Positions 19,074 to 28,641 of a stretch of 64,000 nt of DNA are shown in pieces. The position numbers and the translations under genes are program-made. Source of the stretch: Mycobacterium sp. PS03-16 (lineage in GTDB: Bacteria; Actinomycetota; Actinomycetes; Mycobacteriales; Mycobacteriaceae). The stretch spans positions 1-64,000 of the forward strand of contig NZ_SPQO01000004.1 in assembly GCF_004570325.1 (NCBI RefSeq), in the 5' to 3' direction. A model generated the notes under the pieces. The model ran no database searches. It was not told where the DNA came from and saw only the letters and a program-made list of their open reading frames with translations. Position 1 is the first letter of the stretch, and every line of letters starts with the position of its first letter.

Positions 19074-19345
19074 AGGACTACCACAGTAGTAGTGGAACGC
19101 GGCGTGCCGAGGTCGGTGACTCGATTCCCGGTAGCTGGAGGACGCGCGGGTGTGGACGTCTGATCAGTTCAACTCCAGCTTGCCCGATTGGGAATCCGCC
19201 CGTCGCCCAAGGTGCGGTCACCGATCGAGCTTGTTGATCCGATCAACATCGTTCGATGTCTCCGCAGGTCAACTCACGTTGTTCGCCGGGGTTTGGCGTC
19301 GTAATTGGGTGCGTTTTCGCAGCTCAGGCCAACATCGGTACCGGT
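19074..19345. other. Non-coding right end of the element
   Basis: No credible gene. It contains a decayed att-like motif (19121-19136, separate entry) and several GATC-rich and short inverted motifs (for example TTGTTGATCCGATCAACA near 19229-19246, an inverted repeat). Integrase arm-binding sites would be expected here but I cannot define them. Confidence 0.6.
19121..19136 (+). repeat. Decayed secondary att-like motif
   Basis: TCGATTCCCGGTAGCT matches the att core TCGATTCCCGGCAGCT at 15 of 16 positions, 225 bases inside attR. The following bases (GGAG) do not match the tmRNA end. It may be the scar of an earlier integration or an alternative crossover target. Confidence 0.5.
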
Positions 19346-19368
19346 TTCGATTCCCGGCAGCTCCACCG
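19346..19368 (+). repeat. attR: right 23-bp direct repeat
   Basis: Exact copy of the ssrA 3' end at 9195-9217, without an ssrA body in front. It is followed 2 bases later by a strong terminator that fits the original chromosomal ssrA. The two copies define the element. Confidence 0.93.
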
Positions 19369-19370
19369 GT

Positions 19371-19414
19371 GAGAACCAGGTCAGAGACACGGTCTCTGGC
19401 CTGGTTCTCTTTTT
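19371..19414 (+). terminator. Probable native ssrA terminator displaced by integration
   Basis: An 18-bp stem with one mismatch (GAGAACCAGG-t-CAGAGAC / GTCTCTG-g-CCTGGTTCTC), a 3-base loop and TTTTT. It lies just beyond attR, so before integration it would have followed ssrA directly. Confidence 0.8.
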
Positions 19415-19436
19415 CGGCCACTGCGGGCGAAAGAAG

Positions 19437-20198
19437 TCAATCGAGTCTGCGCAGCAGCGCCGCGGCGCGGACCTCGTCGCCCACCGTGATGGCGATGTCG
19501 ACCTCGTCGTCGCGCACCCACCGCAGTGTGACGTCCTCGCCGTACTTGATCGGTCGGCGGTACTCGACGACGGCGCGATACGGCGGCCGGCACACCTCGG
19601 GTGCCACGGCCATGACCTCGTGGACGGCATGCCAGTAGGCGGTGTTGGTGACGTGTTCGAAGACGTCGATGTCGGTCCGGCGCAACGCGAACGGCGCGGC
19701 GGCGTCGGTGTCCGCCGGGTTCGTCAACCACGGTCGCCACTTGAGACGGTGCTCCTCGGTGGTGCTGGCGAACTTCTCGATCAGGCTGTCGGAGACCCGC
19801 TGTGGTGTCAGGGTCTTCTCGTTGATCGCGATCCAGAAACCCTCGGTCTCGATGCGGCCGCCCTCGCTGCCGACGAGGTTGACGCGCATGGTGCACCATC
19901 GGGTCGACAGCGCTGAGCACCAGCGGCTGAACGACACCTCGTTGGGCCACTCGATCGGTTCGATCACGTCGATCACCGTGCGCTGGACCAGCCAGTGGGG
20001 GTGCGCTTCGGCTTCGCCGGCATCGAGCAGGTTCTCGGCGCCGACCTCCTGGATGTAGCGGGCCACCCCGTCGAGGCGCAGCAGCAGCTGCTCACCGATG
20101 TCGCCGGTCGGGACGGGCCACGCCGTGCGGTAGACGTAGCCCGCCGCGGGCTCAGGGCTCAGGCGACGGTGCACGTCGTCGTTCGGCATCTGGTTCAT
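19437..20198 (-). CDS. Acyl-ACP thioesterase-family (hot-dog fold) protein
   Basis: Protein of 253 residues with two tandem hot-dog halves, as in plant-type FatA/B thioesterases and mycobacterial Rv2001-like proteins. The first half has GDIGEQLLLRLDGVARYIQEVG and the second has DIDVFEHVTNTAYWHAVHEV. It probably hydrolyses acyl thioesters and releases fatty acids. The ATG at 20198 overlaps the TGA of the upstream alcohol dehydrogenase, so the two form an operon. It is convergent with the element's right end. Confidence 0.82.
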   Translation of the reverse strand: MNQMPNDDVHRRLSPEPAAGYVYRTAWPVPTGDIGEQLLLRLDGVARYIQEVGAENLLDAGEAEAHPHWLVQRTVIDVIEPIEWPNEVSFSRWCSALSTRWCTMRVNLVGSEGGRIETEGFWIAINEKTLTPQRVSDSLIEKFASTTEEHRLKWRPWLTNPADTDAAAPFALRRTDIDVFEHVTNTAYWHAVHEVMAVAPEVCRPPYRAVVEYRRPIKYGEDVTLRWVRDDEVDIAITVGDEVRAAALLRRLD

Positions 20199-21238
20199 TC
20201 CTGCCTCGGGTCGATGAGCGTGACGCCGACGGGCGCCGCGGTACCCACCAAGGGCAGCAGACGCGCACCCTCGGCCAAACCGACGATCCGTTCGACCATC
20301 TCCTGCGGGCGCAATGTGCCCGCCTCGATCATCGCCAGCATGGCGGGGTAGTCCGGCGCGGACATCCCGTGGCTGCCCAGTACGTCCAGTTCCCACGCGA
20401 TCACCCGGTCCATCGGAACCGCAGGGTGCCCGGCCACATTCGGCAGCAGACCGATCTGCACGTGGCGTCCCTGCCGCCGAAGGCTGTGGATCGCGTCGGT
20501 CAACGCCGCCGGGGACCCCACGGCATCGACGGAGACGTGGCTGCCCCCGCCGGTGAGTTCGTGCACGTGCGCCGCCGTATCGGATCCGTCGGCGAGCAGT
20601 GTGTGTTCCGCACCCAGGCTGCGCGCCAGCTCGAGCGCGCCCGGCGCACGGTCCACCACGATTACCCGGGCGCCTAACGCAACGGTGATGTGCACCGCAC
20701 TGAGGCCGACACCGCCGGCCCCGATGACCGTCACCCACTCGCCGGCGCGCACCCGTGCCCGGGCGCTCAGCGCGCGATACGCGGTGGCGAACCGACAGCC
20801 CAGCCCCGCGGCTGCAGCGTCGTCGACCCAATCCGGGACGGCCACCAGATTGGTGTCCGCGGCGTACAGCGCCACCATGCCGGCGAAAGACCCCCAGTGG
20901 GTGAAGCCCGGTTGCGTCTGGTCCGGACACACCTGGGCCTGACCGTCGCGGCACCATGGGCACCGGCCGCATCCGCACACGAACGGTGTGGTGACGCGAT
21001 CACCGACCTGCCACTTGTGAACGCCTTCACCCACCGCCACGATGCGGCCCACCAATTCGTGACCCGGAACGTGGGGGAGCGCAATTCCGTCGTCGTGACC
21101 CATCCACCCATGCCAGTCGCTGCGGCACAGGCCCGTTGCGTGCACCTCGACCACCACTCCACCCGGCGGCGGGACCGGATCCGCGACGGTACGCACATCG
21201 ACCGTGCCGCCGAACTCCTCGAAGACGACAGCGCGCAT
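20195..21238 (-). CDS. Zinc-dependent alcohol dehydrogenase
   Basis: Medium-chain dehydrogenase of 347 residues. Catalytic zinc ligands are in ATGLCRSDWHGW (Cys) and PHVPGHELVG (His, Glu). The structural zinc site has CGCGRCPWCRDGQAQVC. The cofactor motif is GAGGVGLSAV. It oxidises alcohols or reduces aldehydes with NAD(P). I chose the ATG at 21238 (MRAVVFEEFGG) because it is the typical start; the frame to 21325 adds unrelated sequence. It is translationally coupled to the thioesterase, which suggests a shared fatty alcohol/aldehyde role. Confidence 0.9.
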   Translation of the reverse strand: MRAVVFEEFGGTVDVRTVADPVPPPGGVVVEVHATGLCRSDWHGWMGHDDGIALPHVPGHELVGRIVAVGEGVHKWQVGDRVTTPFVCGCGRCPWCRDGQAQVCPDQTQPGFTHWGSFAGMVALYAADTNLVAVPDWVDDAAAAGLGCRFATAYRALSARARVRAGEWVTVIGAGGVGLSAVHITVALGARVIVVDRAPGALELARSLGAEHTLLADGSDTAAHVHELTGGGSHVSVDAVGSPAALTDAIHSLRRQGRHVQIGLLPNVAGHPAVPMDRVIAWELDVLGSHGMSAPDYPAMLAMIEAGTLRPQEMVERIVGLAEGARLLPLVGTAAPVGVTLIDPRQE

Positions 21239-21396
21239 CACGACACGGTCCCACACCACCTCGGCGGCGAGAACCAGCGGTGCCCCCGCGTGCCCAGTAC
21301 GAAACGAGCAACACCCGGCGAACACGCCGAGCGGGATGACCGGCTGCGCGCCGGATCGGAGGCATCATTGACCGCTGATGGACCCCACGACGGTGA

Positions 21397-23013
<1,617 letters not shown>

Positions 23014-23056
23014 CCGTGCGGCGCAATCCGGGCACCGGCACCGGGAGTTGCCGCCT

Positions 23057-24706
23057 ATGCTGTTGTCCGACCGCAATCCTGACCATGACGGCGTATCGAT
23101 GGCCCGTGACGTGCTAGCCCGCATCCTTCCTGCCGGCCGCGGCATGCGCTTTGTCCTTGCTGTGGCAACTGTTTTCCTCGTTGTCGCTACCCTCGCTGTC
23201 GCTCCCTCCGGCCACCACTCCGCGAAGTCGGCGCTGAGCCGAAGCGTGACCGCCCCGACCACGACCGCGGTTGCCGCGCCTCGGCCGGCGCAGGCCGCGC
23301 TTCCCGCTCCTGCTCCGCCGCCTCGACCCGTGATCAGCGCCGATTTCTCCACGGTGTCGGACCTGGTGAACGACGCGATCGCGGCGCACCGGCTGCCCGG
23401 CGCGGTGGTGCTGGTCGGGCACGGTGGTCACACCGTCTTCCAGCACGCCTACGGGGTACGCAAACTCGCCGGCGAACCCGGACTCGACGGGGCCGCGGCG
23501 CCGGCCGAGCCGATGACCAAGGACACGATCTTCGACCTGGCGTCATTGACCAAGTGCCTCGCCACCGCTGTTGCCGTCATGCAACTTCATGAACAGGGCA
23601 AGGTCGGCCTCGACGATCCCGTGCAGAAGTACCTGCCCGCGTTCAACCCCGCGGCCGATGCCCACCGGGCGGCGGTGACCGTGCGCATGCTGCTCACCCA
23701 TTTCTCGGGTGAGGCGCCGGACGTGAACCTCGACGATCCGTGGGGCCTGATCCGCGCCGACAAGGACGAGGGCATCCGTCGTGCGCTGACCTCGCCACTG
23801 CAATCGCGGCCCGGCGACGTCTTCCGCTACTCGGACATCAATTTCATCCTCCTCGGCGCGCTGATCGAGAAGGTCACCGGCGAACCGGAGGACGTCTACG
23901 CCGAGCGGAACATCTTCGCCCCGCTCGGAATGTCCGATACGCGCTACCTTCCGCCGGACAAGGCGTGCGGTCCGCACACGATGAGCGGAGCCGTCCTGCG
24001 GTGGGCCTCGGCGGGCCGCGGCGCGCTGCCGGTCACCTGTGCCGCGGGAACCTGGCGGACCGATGCTCTCGCGCGCATCGCGCCGACGGCCCACGACGAC
24101 GAAGGCCGTCGCGACCCGAGGACCAATCCCGATTGGGACCACCTGCTCAGGGGTGCCGTCCACGACACGACGACGCGCCGCATGGGCGGCGTGGCCGGGC
24201 ACGCCGGAGTGTTCTCCACGGCGCACGACGTCGGCATCTTCGCGCAGGCGCTCCTGGACCGGCTCGCGAACCGCCCCAGCGCGTTCCCGCTGCGGAGGGA
24301 GACGCTCGAACTGATGACGACTCCTGCGCAACCCGGACACACCGCGCACCAGGCCGCAGCGGCGCACCAGGCCTCGGCGGACGCCCTGCGGACCACACCC
24401 AACACCCGCCACCCGCTGCTGGCGCCGAACTACCCGGCGATCGGGGGACAGAACCTGCGCGGGTTCGGGTGGGACATCGACACCGCCCAGTCCGCGCCCC
24501 GCGGCGTGATCTTTCCCGTCGGCAGTTTCGGCCATACCGGCTTCACGGGCACCTCGATGTGGATCGATCCGGGTTCAGACACTTTCGTCGTCCTCCTGGC
24601 GAATGCGATCCATCCACGCGGCAACGCACCGATCTCGATACTGCGCGGAGAAGTGGCGACCGCGGCGGCCCGGGCGCTCGGTCTCTACCGCGGCGCGCCG
24701 CGCTGA
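23057..24706 (+). CDS. Secreted beta-lactamase-family serine hydrolase
   Basis: Protein of about 549 residues. A signal/anchor segment (MRFVLAVATVFLVVATLAVA) is followed by a Pro/Ala linker and a class C beta-lactamase/D,D-peptidase fold. The active-site set is visible: SxxK in DLASLTKCLA, YxN in RYSDIN and HTG in GHTGFTG. A large insertion (~300-370) separates the motifs. It probably acts on peptidoglycan peptides or related esters in the periplasm. I chose the ATG at 23057 because GGGAG lies 10 bases upstream; the ATG at 23099 is possible. It follows the Rpf-like gene on the same strand. Confidence 0.85.
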   Translation: MLLSDRNPDHDGVSMARDVLARILPAGRGMRFVLAVATVFLVVATLAVAPSGHHSAKSALSRSVTAPTTTAVAAPRPAQAALPAPAPPPRPVISADFSTVSDLVNDAIAAHRLPGAVVLVGHGGHTVFQHAYGVRKLAGEPGLDGAAAPAEPMTKDTIFDLASLTKCLATAVAVMQLHEQGKVGLDDPVQKYLPAFNPAADAHRAAVTVRMLLTHFSGEAPDVNLDDPWGLIRADKDEGIRRALTSPLQSRPGDVFRYSDINFILLGALIEKVTGEPEDVYAERNIFAPLGMSDTRYLPPDKACGPHTMSGAVLRWASAGRGALPVTCAAGTWRTDALARIAPTAHDDEGRRDPRTNPDWDHLLRGAVHDTTTRRMGGVAGHAGVFSTAHDVGIFAQALLDRLANRPSAFPLRRETLELMTTPAQPGHTAHQAAAAHQASADALRTTPNTRHPLLAPNYPAIGGQNLRGFGWDIDTAQSAPRGVIFPVGSFGHTGFTGTSMWIDPGSDTFVVLLANAIHPRGNAPISILRGEVATAAARALGLYRGAPR

Positions 24707-24715
24707 AGGCGATCC

Positions 24716-25528
24716 TCACCCTCGGTCGAGATCCCACTGCCCGAAGTCGGCGGCCAGCACTTCGTCCACATCCACGCTCGTATTACCCAGTCGCACACCC
24801 GGATCCGAGGCGGTGACGACCACGGACTGGTAGAGCACCGCCCGCGGTTCGCGCTCGCCCCCGGACCACGCCCTGGTCTGCCAGGCCCACCAGTGCCCCG
24901 GGGTCGTCGAGCGACCGATCACGCCGTCGGCGATCGCCCACGCACAGACCCGCGCGTGCCCGTAGACACCGGTGCGCTCCACCCCGAGAACCGAATTGAC
25001 TCCGCGCAGCCATTCGACGGCAACGCCGTTCCAGGTGTCGGCGTCGATGTCCTCGTCGATGCTGAAGAAGATCGGCGCCGTGGCCGGCCCGCCGGCCGCG
25101 GAGTGCAGGCGCAGGGCCGTCCGGCCGTCCGCGACGCCTCCGGCGTGCCCGCGGGTGTAGTCCGACGGTGTGGGCCAGCCGGGTTTGCCGTACTGATAGC
25201 AGCTGACGACATGCAGACCCGCCGCGCGCAGCGCATCCGTGTAGCTCTTGGTGACCGGCTTGAAGTCGAAGTCGGCGCCCGGCCGTAGCTCGGAGACGTA
25301 GACCAGCGCGCCGGCGAAACCCGCCGCTTTGATCAGGTCCGGCGCGACCTGCCGGTGGGTGAAATCGATCAGCTTCAGCTCGGCGGCCGATGCCTTGTGG
25401 GCGGCGAAGGTCGTGACGGCCGGACCGAACGCGAGCACGACGGGCGCGCGGAGCGCATAGGTGAGTGCCCGGCGTCGGGAGACGGATCGGATGCCGCTGT
25501 GATCGGGCGGCTTGGCCGGATCGTGCAC
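24716..25528 (-). CDS. Tat-exported DUF1906 glycoside-hydrolase-like protein
   Basis: Protein of 270 residues. The N-terminus carries a twin-arginine signal (SRRRALTYALRAPVVLAFGPAV). The mature part starts LKLIDFTHRQV and continues as the DUF1906 TIM-barrel seen in Rv2525c-like proteins (GFAGALVYVSE, FFSIDEDID, GVYGHARVCAWAI). Family structures resemble glycoside hydrolases acting on the cell wall, but the substrate is unknown. It is convergent with the beta-lactamase gene (9 bases between stops), so a cell-wall role fits the setting. Confidence 0.87.
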   Translation of the reverse strand: MHDPAKPPDHSGIRSVSRRRALTYALRAPVVLAFGPAVTTFAAHKASAAELKLIDFTHRQVAPDLIKAAGFAGALVYVSELRPGADFDFKPVTKSYTDALRAAGLHVVSCYQYGKPGWPTPSDYTRGHAGGVADGRTALRLHSAAGGPATAPIFFSIDEDIDADTWNGVAVEWLRGVNSVLGVERTGVYGHARVCAWAIADGVIGRSTTPGHWWAWQTRAWSGGEREPRAVLYQSVVVTASDPGVRLGNTSVDVDEVLAADFGQWDLDRG

Positions 25529-25899
25529 GGCGCGATGCTAACAACGGTGACGCCGTGCTCGGGGCCGTTCAGGGATGGACAGCGCGCCGTCCGCGGCGAA
25601 TGATCGTGAAACGCGAAATCAGTCGCCTCTCGCGTCGTAGCGCTGCGCGGTCTAAACGTTGGCATTTGAAGATCATCGGCTAGGCGGGCGAGTGGCGTGC
25701 TCGTGGGCGGGCTGACAACGTCTGGCCTGCGCCGAACCCGAAGCGTTGTAACCGTGGGTGTGACGAGATCCTTCGCGGCGGGATTGAAGCAGACGCTGGC
25801 CGGTCACCTGACGAAACCTCTGAACCGCCGCGTTCCCAGATGTGTGACTTCCCGGTACCGGCGGAATGCGGGACGCTTCGCAGTGGGAAGGAGCGTCGG
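25529..25899. other. Gap before the toxin-domain gene; open frame without a start codon
   Basis: No complete gene. In the frame of the downstream Tox-REase-5 gene there is no stop from about 25684, and the peptide is Cys-containing (PKRCNRGCDEIL), but no ATG/GTG appears until 25840. This might be the remains of a longer N-terminal part. I see no tRNA or insertion sequence here. Confidence 0.5.
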
Positions 25900-26418
25900 A
25901 TGACTGGGATGGCGCCCGCAGGCCTTGGACGCGGAGGGGCATCCGTGCGACCGGGCCGTTGCCGGGGCCGCCGGATGCACCGAGGATGCACTGGGGAGTG
26001 GGTTCCACAGATGCATGCTGGACGCAACATGGCGGGTGCGGCGGCGGCCTATCAACGCCAGATCACCGGCTGCTCGCCGGCCTGGGACTACCGCGTCACC
26101 TGCGGGCGTCTGCAAGCGGATTTCGACGGCCTACGCGCCGGCATCCTCTTAGATGCCAAGTACTTCGCCCCTAATGGGCTTTTCATGCGGGCGGCGTCTA
26201 CCCTGGCCGGTCGGGCCAACCGAATGAACGTGCGTTTCGCGCTTCGATGGGTGCATAGGATGCTTGCACAGGCAAGGCGGGAACAGGAGGTGGCGCGCCG
26301 CGCCGGGCTCCCATTGGAATGGCACGTGGCGAGCCGCGAAGCCACCGCCGAACTCGCGCGGCTGCTCGCGTGCAACGGAATCAACGGTATCCGGGTGCGC
26401 TATACCGCTCCCCGGTGA
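25900..26418 (+). CDS. Tox-REase-5 nuclease-toxin domain protein
   Basis: Protein of 172 residues. I chose the ATG at 25900 because a perfect AAGGAG lies 6 bases upstream; an in-frame ATG at 25840 exists. Residues ~46-170 match the restriction-endonuclease-fold toxin 5 family: AAYQRQITG, then FDG with D76, LLDAK with D85 and K87, an EQE near 130, EWHV at 140-143 and GIRVRYTAP at the end. Such domains are normally the C-terminal tips of polymorphic toxins delivered to other cells, where they cut nucleic acid. Here it is almost free-standing, without a delivery domain and with no obvious immunity gene. It is convergent with the M20 gene; the two coding regions overlap by 38 bases. Confidence 0.72.
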   Translation: MTGMAPAGLGRGGASVRPGRCRGRRMHRGCTGEWVPQMHAGRNMAGAAAAYQRQITGCSPAWDYRVTCGRLQADFDGLRAGILLDAKYFAPNGLFMRAASTLAGRANRMNVRFALRWVHRMLAQARREQEVARRAGLPLEWHVASREATAELARLLACNGINGIRVRYTAPR

Positions 26419-27796
26419 CACCCTCACCAACCGGGTGCAGCGACGCGAAGAAATCGACGAGCGCGTCGACTCCACGCAACAGGGTCGGAAGGTGAGTGCT
26501 CTCGTCGGCGGCATGCATGTTGTCGTCGGGAAGTCCAAATCCCATGAGCACGGGTACGGCGCCGAGTTGCTCCTCAATCATCGACACCGCGGGAATCGTT
26601 CCTCCCGAACGCACTAAGCGGGGACGTTCACCGAACGCCCTTGCGAGCGAGTTCGCGGCGGCTGCCAATACGGGACGATCGACCGGTATCGTCGCCGGGG
26701 AAGTCGCGGTCAGCGTCGTCACCTCGGCCGTGACCGCGGACGGTATGTGGTGGGCAACAAACGCCCGCAACAGCTCAGCTATCCGCATGGGCTGCTGATC
26801 GGGAACCAATCGCACGTTGGTCACGGCGCGGGCCTGGGCTGGAATTGCGCTGCGATTGCCCGGACCGACATGTCCACCGGTGATACCGGTGACGTTGAGA
26901 GCGGGGCGGATGGTGATCCGTTCGCACGCCGAGAAGCCGGTCTCGCCCCAAAGCCGGGGTACGCCAGAGGCTCGCCGAATGGCCGTGGAATCGGAAGCGC
27001 ATGCGCCGTCGCGGCCGCGCCGTGCCGGGGGGGCGACGTCGTCGTAGAAGCCGTCAATGGTAATCCGGCCACTACGATCGTGTAGCGCCGCAACAATGTT
27101 CGATAGCGCGTGGACCGGGTTGAGGACTGCGCCGCCAAATGCTCCCGCATGTAGATCGGTCGCCGGGCCGCGCACCACAATGCGGGCGGAAAGGGACCCG
27201 CGAAGACCGACCGTCAGCGCAGGCTGATCGGGTCCCGGCATACGGGTGTCGGAAATGACCGCTATCTCACAATCGAGCTCGCGTCGGTGAATAGAAAGCC
27301 ATTCCCGAAGGCCGGGGCTGCCGATCTCTTCGGCGCCGTCGAGCACCACGGTCACGTCGACCGGTAGAGGACCGACTAGGCTGAGCGCCTCGACCGCGTG
27401 TAGGTGGGTCAGCAGCTGCCCTTTGTCGTCGGATGCGCCGCGGGCGAACAACCGGTCGCCGCGGACCTGCGGTTCGAATGGAGGCGAGCGCCATGCCGAC
27501 AGAGGAGTGGCGGGCTGCACATCGAAGTGGCCATAGAGGAGCGCATGAGGATACCCGGCGCGGCGTTGCGACCGGGCGACAACCAGCGGCTGCCCACCGG
27601 CTCGATCGATCGTGACGTCGCGAAACGGTGGTACCGAGTATCTTTGTGCCAGCCAGCTGGCGCACGCCCGCACATCCCGCCGATGCCTCGGATCCGAACT
27701 GACGGAGGGGAACCGGCAGCACGCGATGGCGTCGCGTAGGAGGTACGCCGCTCGTCCGGCGGGAACCCGGCGCTGTAAGCCGACATAGTGAATCAT
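26381..27796 (-). CDS. M20-family metallopeptidase
   Basis: Protein of 471 residues. The dinuclear zinc site is complete: His-Asp in LLYGHFDVQP, Asp in GASDDKGQ, the catalytic Glu pair in DGAEEIGS, Asp in VISDTRMPG and the late His in DDNMHAADE. It belongs with dipeptidase/CNDP-like M20 enzymes. There is no signal peptide, so it acts in the cytosol or is carried by another route. The ATG at 27796 overlaps the stop of the trypsin-like gene (ATGA). It is the last gene of the long minus-strand operon, which is odd company for a housekeeping peptidase. Confidence 0.88.
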   Translation of the reverse strand: MIHYVGLQRRVPAGRAAYLLRDAIACCRFPSVSSDPRHRRDVRACASWLAQRYSVPPFRDVTIDRAGGQPLVVARSQRRAGYPHALLYGHFDVQPATPLSAWRSPPFEPQVRGDRLFARGASDDKGQLLTHLHAVEALSLVGPLPVDVTVVLDGAEEIGSPGLREWLSIHRRELDCEIAVISDTRMPGPDQPALTVGLRGSLSARIVVRGPATDLHAGAFGGAVLNPVHALSNIVAALHDRSGRITIDGFYDDVAPPARRGRDGACASDSTAIRRASGVPRLWGETGFSACERITIRPALNVTGITGGHVGPGNRSAIPAQARAVTNVRLVPDQQPMRIAELLRAFVAHHIPSAVTAEVTTLTATSPATIPVDRPVLAAAANSLARAFGERPRLVRSGGTIPAVSMIEEQLGAVPVLMGFGLPDDNMHAADESTHLPTLLRGVDALVDFFASLHPVGEGVTGERYSAPGYR

Positions 27797-28641
27797 CGGA
27801 TGTTCGCGGCGATCCACCTGAGATGGCGAGTGCTGAGCAGCACTGCCGAGTTGCCAGTTGTATGGCCGCCGACGTGCACACCCACGAGGACACGGCCGCC
27901 CATGGACGGATGGCGTTTGATCCACACGGGGCTACCGCTGTGGCCCGGGCAGGTGTCGTTGCGGTACGTGAGCATGCCTTGCCCGAGAGAGACCGTCCTA
28001 TCGAACGACCGGTACTGAGAGGTTCCGCAAATCAGCCGATTTCGGGGTGGGCCCAAGTCGGAGTTCCGGCAGGTGCCCCCCGCGCGGCAACGAAATCGCC
28101 GGGCGGCCGGCATGTCGGCTGGATATCCGGAGAGATTCACTCGCAGGACTCCTGCCGCCAATGGAAGCCGAGCCGACATGGAGGTGCCCGTCGAATCGAA
28201 CGGCCTGACCGTGTGCCGGCTGGTCCAGAATCCGACTGTCGACCCGATCGGATCAACTAGTCGAAGGATGCCGATGTCGGTCGGGCCAGCCGGCGCGTAC
28301 CCCGGATACAGCAAGATCCCCGACCCCCTGGTAGCCGGCAGCGGTTCCAGTGACCCGTTCCTGCCGGGAATAACACGGATCCGTGCCGCCACGTTACCGG
28401 CGAGGCAGTGGCCTGCGGTGAGAACCGTGCGCGGGCCGATCAGAGTCCCGCTACACATCGCCCACCCGGATAATTCCAGGTTGCAGATGTAGCGGAACGG
28501 GGCCCGAGTGGTGGCCGTAGTGAGGCGCCGGCTGTCGGCGCCCACGATGAGGCGTTCGCCGCCGTACTGTTCTCCGGCGCGACAGCTCCCGGAGCAGCCG
28601 CAGGCGCCGGACCGGGTCGAGCGGGCCACCGGGGCGGTCAC
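27793..28641 (-). CDS. Trypsin-like (S1) serine protease without signal peptide
   Basis: Protein of 282 residues. The S1 catalytic triad is visible: His in LTAGHCL, Asp in GPTDIGILRL and Ser in CPGHSGSPVW. The chain starts at a GTG overlapping the stop of the upstream gene (GTGA). The N-terminus is Cys-rich (GACGCSGSC) with no hydrophobic signal, and a long frame extending to 28944 is only a shadow. Many Cys residues suggest disulfides and hence an extracytoplasmic destination, yet no Sec or Tat signal exists. It may be packaged or exported with other products of the operon. Confidence 0.85.
   Translation of the reverse strand: MTAPVARSTRSGACGCSGSCRAGEQYGGERLIVGADSRRLTTATTRAPFRYICNLELSGWAMCSGTLIGPRTVLTAGHCLAGNVAARIRVIPGRNGSLEPLPATRGSGILLYPGYAPAGPTDIGILRLVDPIGSTVGFWTSRHTVRPFDSTGTSMSARLPLAAGVLRVNLSGYPADMPAARRFRCRAGGTCRNSDLGPPRNRLICGTSQYRSFDRTVSLGQGMLTYRNDTCPGHSGSPVWIKRHPSMGGRVLVGVHVGGHTTGNSAVLLSTRHLRWIAANIR

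Larger units (their letters stand above)
9195..19368 (+). mobile_element. Integrated satellite-like element in ssrA with restriction/defence cargo
   Basis: About 10.15 kb between the two 23-bp repeats. Gene content: tyrosine integrase, excisionase-like HTH protein, a 50-residue coupled ORF, a Prim-Pol/ATPase replication protein, a palindromic repeat cluster, a degenerate gene, a minus-strand hypothetical gene, a serine recombinase with a res-like array, and the REase/C5-MTase/DUF262 operon. There are no portal, terminase, capsid, tail or lysis genes and no conjugation genes. Together with its own replication module, this resembles phage satellites (PICI-like elements) more than a prophage. 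The right 270 bases are non-coding and hold a second, decayed att-like motif. Confidence 0.88.

Noticed and set aside
9195..19368. Complete prophage
   Set aside because: No terminase, portal, capsid, tail or lysis genes in 10 kb; a satellite or island fits better.
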